This document shows, piece by piece, positions 61,713 to 64,000 of a stretch of DNA of 64,000 nt. The position numbers and the translations under genes are program-made. The stretch's first letter is position 1; each line of letters opens with the position of its first letter. Under the pieces are notes generated by a model, which saw only the letters and a list, made by a program, of their open reading frames with translations, did not search any database and was not told the DNA's origin. This DNA is from Chrysophaeum taylorii (Eukaryota > Sar > Pelagophyceae > Pelagomonadales > Pelagomonadaceae), in NCBI GenBank assembly GCA_029834535.1, contig JAQMWT010000590.1:1-64000 (forward strand). Reading direction: 5' to 3'.

Positions 61713-62020
61713 CCTGAGCGAGGCTGTCGACGTCTTGACATCCCTTCGCGCCGCAGCTTGTATTTGCCGACTTTCTCGTACAGTGCTCGACGGTGCAGCA
61801 GCAGCTCCCGGGGAGATCTTGCGGCAGGGCGGGGGTGTCGAGATGCGGGAGGAGGAGGAGGATTAGGAGGTGTTCACTTACGGTCGTGCGAGTTGTTCAT
61901 GCTGGCGTAACGGCACGTGCTCGCGTTGCCGTCCCATGATTAACCTGGACAGCTAACTCCGGATCGGGTACGCGACGGTGAGGAACTCCTGAATGTGGTC
62001 CTGTACGGCCCCGCACAAGT

Positions 62021-62305
62021 GTGGGACTACAATCTTTGGGTACTCCAGGGGCGTTGCTCGCGCAGTTTCTCGAGGTCGTCGAGTTTCGCGTTCTCGACCC
62101 CGAGTCGATTATCAAAGACGCGCTCCCTCTCGAGTTTTGGGATGCAGAATGGGGTGGCCCGTCTCACGCAGACCATGCAAGTCTGGTGTCCGATGTCCGC
62201 TTGTTGCTGAAGAATGACGCACGACCACGGCAACACCACCGTCGTGAGTCGCGGTTTGGTTGGCTTCTACGAACGATGGAAGGTACGAGAATGGGCCCAG
62301 CTTAA
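62021..62305 (+). pseudogene. Second protein-like remnant inside the DNA element
   Basis: A 94-residue frame reads like real protein (LLAQFLEVVEFRVLDPESII and DALPLEFWDAEWGGPSHADH) for about 70 residues and then loses character. A following frame continues with FYERWKVREWAQLKYAKPWE. It may be part of a captured or older gene. The family is not recognised. Confidence 0.3.
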
Positions 62306-63019
62306 GTACGCCAAGCCGTGGGAATCTGCTCTCGGGGCCGCGTGTCGCTACCCGCTCTCCTTGCATATCTCGCCGCGCTGTCTTAGGATAGATCTCCTTC
62401 TAGGGCGGTCATGGGGGGGTGCCCATGCCGCGCGTGTAACGCCACGGTAGATTTTGCATGGCTGCAGCACCTAGCTCTCGTTTTTGACGCACTTTCGCAC
62501 CAAAAGCGCTCACGCCCCCCCTCAAAAAGCCTCCTTAAGAAGTTTGATTTAAAAAGCCAAAGTTTGGTCAATACCGTGGGAGTTTGAGGAGTAGGGATCA
62601 AAAAGCTGTTGACCAAACTTGCAAGGTTATTAATCAAACTTGAAGGGTTGGTTGATCAAACATAATGCAACTTCGGAGTGACCAAACTTACCTGATCAAA
62701 CTTCTGTTGAAAGTGACCAAACTTGTGAATTTTCCCTTAAACATACATCAAAATCGAGCAAACTTGAGAGAAATTGACCAAACTTGTTGACCAAACTTGA
62801 CCGACCCCTAATATTATTATCAGCCTTGGGAGTTATTAATTCGGCTCTGGTTTTATAGCGCGAAACTCTGGCCCTTTTTTTGTACTTACGCCTGTAAAGC
62901 CACTGATTGGTTGTTAGGTGGATATGACACGTCACGACACGTCGCAGCGACCAATGAGAAGCCGAGTTAGGTGGATATTATTGATTGTCTCATCAGAACC
63001 CTTCGGGGCCTTTTTAAAG

Positions 63020-64000
63020 CGTCCGTGGCATTATGTGTTCTTCGTGCGATGTACAGGACAAGCATTCCGCTCGAGTAGCTGTATCATCGTTGCAGGTGGT
63101 GTTAAATTCTGGCTCTTGGCGACATTGTTCGATGTCAAGACGAGCTGGACGTTGTTTCGATCTGATGCGGACGACATCGCAGCTGGTTATGATAAACGAA
63201 GTGTTTCTTTCACTGTATCATAGGGGAGTCACAAAAGTCAGGTCGACGACTCTCCCCCGCCGATTTTTGCTCGGAGCGACAACGGGCTGTTCTCGTTTAT
63301 AATCTGGTCAGTCGATGCCGTCCCCTGACGAAAAGGTGGACGAAGACGACTCTTATCTTCGTCGATCCGATGAGGATGAGCAGAAATACGCCACTGAGTG
63401 TGAGATTCGCCAGCTCTATGAGAAAGCCCAGTGGCTACGGCTCGTGGTCATGCTTTCGTTTAGTGGCCCTGGAGGCTGCACTTTAGGACTCCAACGTGCG
63501 AACGAAATGTGTGGAAAGTCTTTTCGTGTTGTCTTAGCACTAGATTCTTCCGAAGACGCGAAGTTTCCGAACATTCCCGTCGTTCAGCACACTCTTTGCG
63601 GGCGCTATGGGACCTCGTTCCTTCTGATACCAAACCGTGGACCCTGAGGATGACCGCCGAGTTGCTGACTATGCCGCCAGATTATGATTGGGCTGGCTTG
63701 TCAAAAACCGCTTCGTTCAAACATTTGGCTTTTATCGTCCCTCCGGACTCTCTCGCTATTTCGGCCACCGATCTGTACAACTCTGTGCCCAAGGCTTCCA
63801 ACAGTTCGGCGAGATCTTGCCCAACGCGTTGTGTCCTACGGACCAACCCTCTGATGGCTACACGAAGGTTACTGATACCACCTACCGCCATATGCAAGTT
63901 CCGCTGATTAACACGCGTACCCGTGTCGTCAAGTGGGTGTCAGCTGAAGATTTGCAGGATCCCACCAAGTGGCGACCTCCTGAAGTGCTCTTATTGCCGC
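63020..64000 (+). mobile_element. Broken Gag-protease-cytosine methyltransferase element, copy 2 (runs off the window)
   Basis: It parallels copy 1 from about 23.06 kb onwards: MCSSCDVQDKHSARVAVSS here against MCSYCEEHDRSAARVAVTA there. The methyltransferase motif I region LSFSGPGGCTLGLQRANEMC, the C-terminal stretch YDWAGLSKTASFKHLAFIVP, and the block NTRTRVVKWVS follow. The copies differ at many amino acids yet keep the same order, so this is a separate family member and not a recent duplicate. It is broken (several breaks) and shortened within the methyltransferase region. The left end is not defined, and the rest lies beyond the window. Confidence 0.7.

Larger units (their letters stand above)
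60691..62824. mobile_element. 2.1-kb DNA element with terminal inverted repeats and clustered GACCAAACTT motifs
   Basis: The left end (60691 on) reads AATAATAATATTATGGG, then GTCAAGTTT. The right end, in reverse complement from 62824, reads ATAATAATATTAGGGG, then GTCAAGTTT. This gives about 30-bp imperfect terminal inverted repeats. Copies of AAGTTTGGTCA follow on the left (60734 variant, 60760, 60777), and five inverted copies TGACCAAACTT lie on the right (about 62610, 62679, 62714, 62775 and 62788), plus one direct copy near 62561. Clusters of short subterminal motifs of this kind are typical transposase-binding sites. No transposase is recognisable, so it is probably non-autonomous. The interior has decayed protein-like pieces at 61066-61686 and 62021-62305 and the hairpin at 61689-61712. 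Confidence 0.6.

Overview
The window looks like nuclear DNA of a small, GC-rich photosynthetic stramenopile, possibly a pelagophyte. This is an inference. It rests on long, mostly intron-free genes packed tens to hundreds of bases apart, a SufC protein with a signal peptide followed by an ALAP-type plastid-import junction, a cytosolic ribosomal protein eL36, EF-hand and kinesin genes, and a heavy load of eukaryotic mobile elements.

Layout. 1-26.2 kb is a repeat-rich block. It holds minus-strand units carrying the C-terminal part of a PIF1/Helitron-type helicase (1-1577 and 15868-16916), a broken Copia element (1869-7085), several families of short dispersed repeats and palindromes (7.0-10.3 kb), a pair of 1.33-kb direct repeats (10838-12167 and 16953-18282) bracketing a restriction-nuclease/kinase-like ORF (14122-15762), a broken Gag-protease-cytosine-methyltransferase element (18283 to about 25.0 kb), and a hAT transposase fragment (25026-26171).

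26.9-36.7 kb is a host gene cluster, all on the plus strand: a membrane-anchored tyrosinase-like protein, eL36, an ABCG half-transporter, plastid SufC, and a 983-residue fusion of a peptide-transporter-like membrane domain with a TKL-like protein kinase. 36.7-43.2 kb is again repetitive: three tandem plus-strand helicase/minisatellite units (37145-40326), then a heavily decayed Copia fragment.

43.2-60.3 kb is a second host cluster: two EF-hand proteins, a bacterial-looking secreted or lumenal protein, a NYN/OST-HTH RNase-like protein, an F-box-like/kinesin protein, a mitochondrial-carrier protein, a glutamine/alanine-rich protein with one phase-matched intron, and an acidic conserved protein with a duplicated short motif. 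A decayed LINE lies at 47.5-49.7 kb. 60.7-62.8 kb is a DNA element with terminal inverted repeats and clustered GACCAAACTT motifs. The window ends inside a second copy of the methyltransferase-bearing element.

The strongest candidates for something little described are the element that puts a C5-cytosine methyltransferase directly behind Gag and protease in two copies, the transporter-kinase fusion, the nuclease-kinase ORF between long direct repeats, and the tandem helicase-tail arrays. All calls come from reading the sequence and from memory of protein families; no database search was run.
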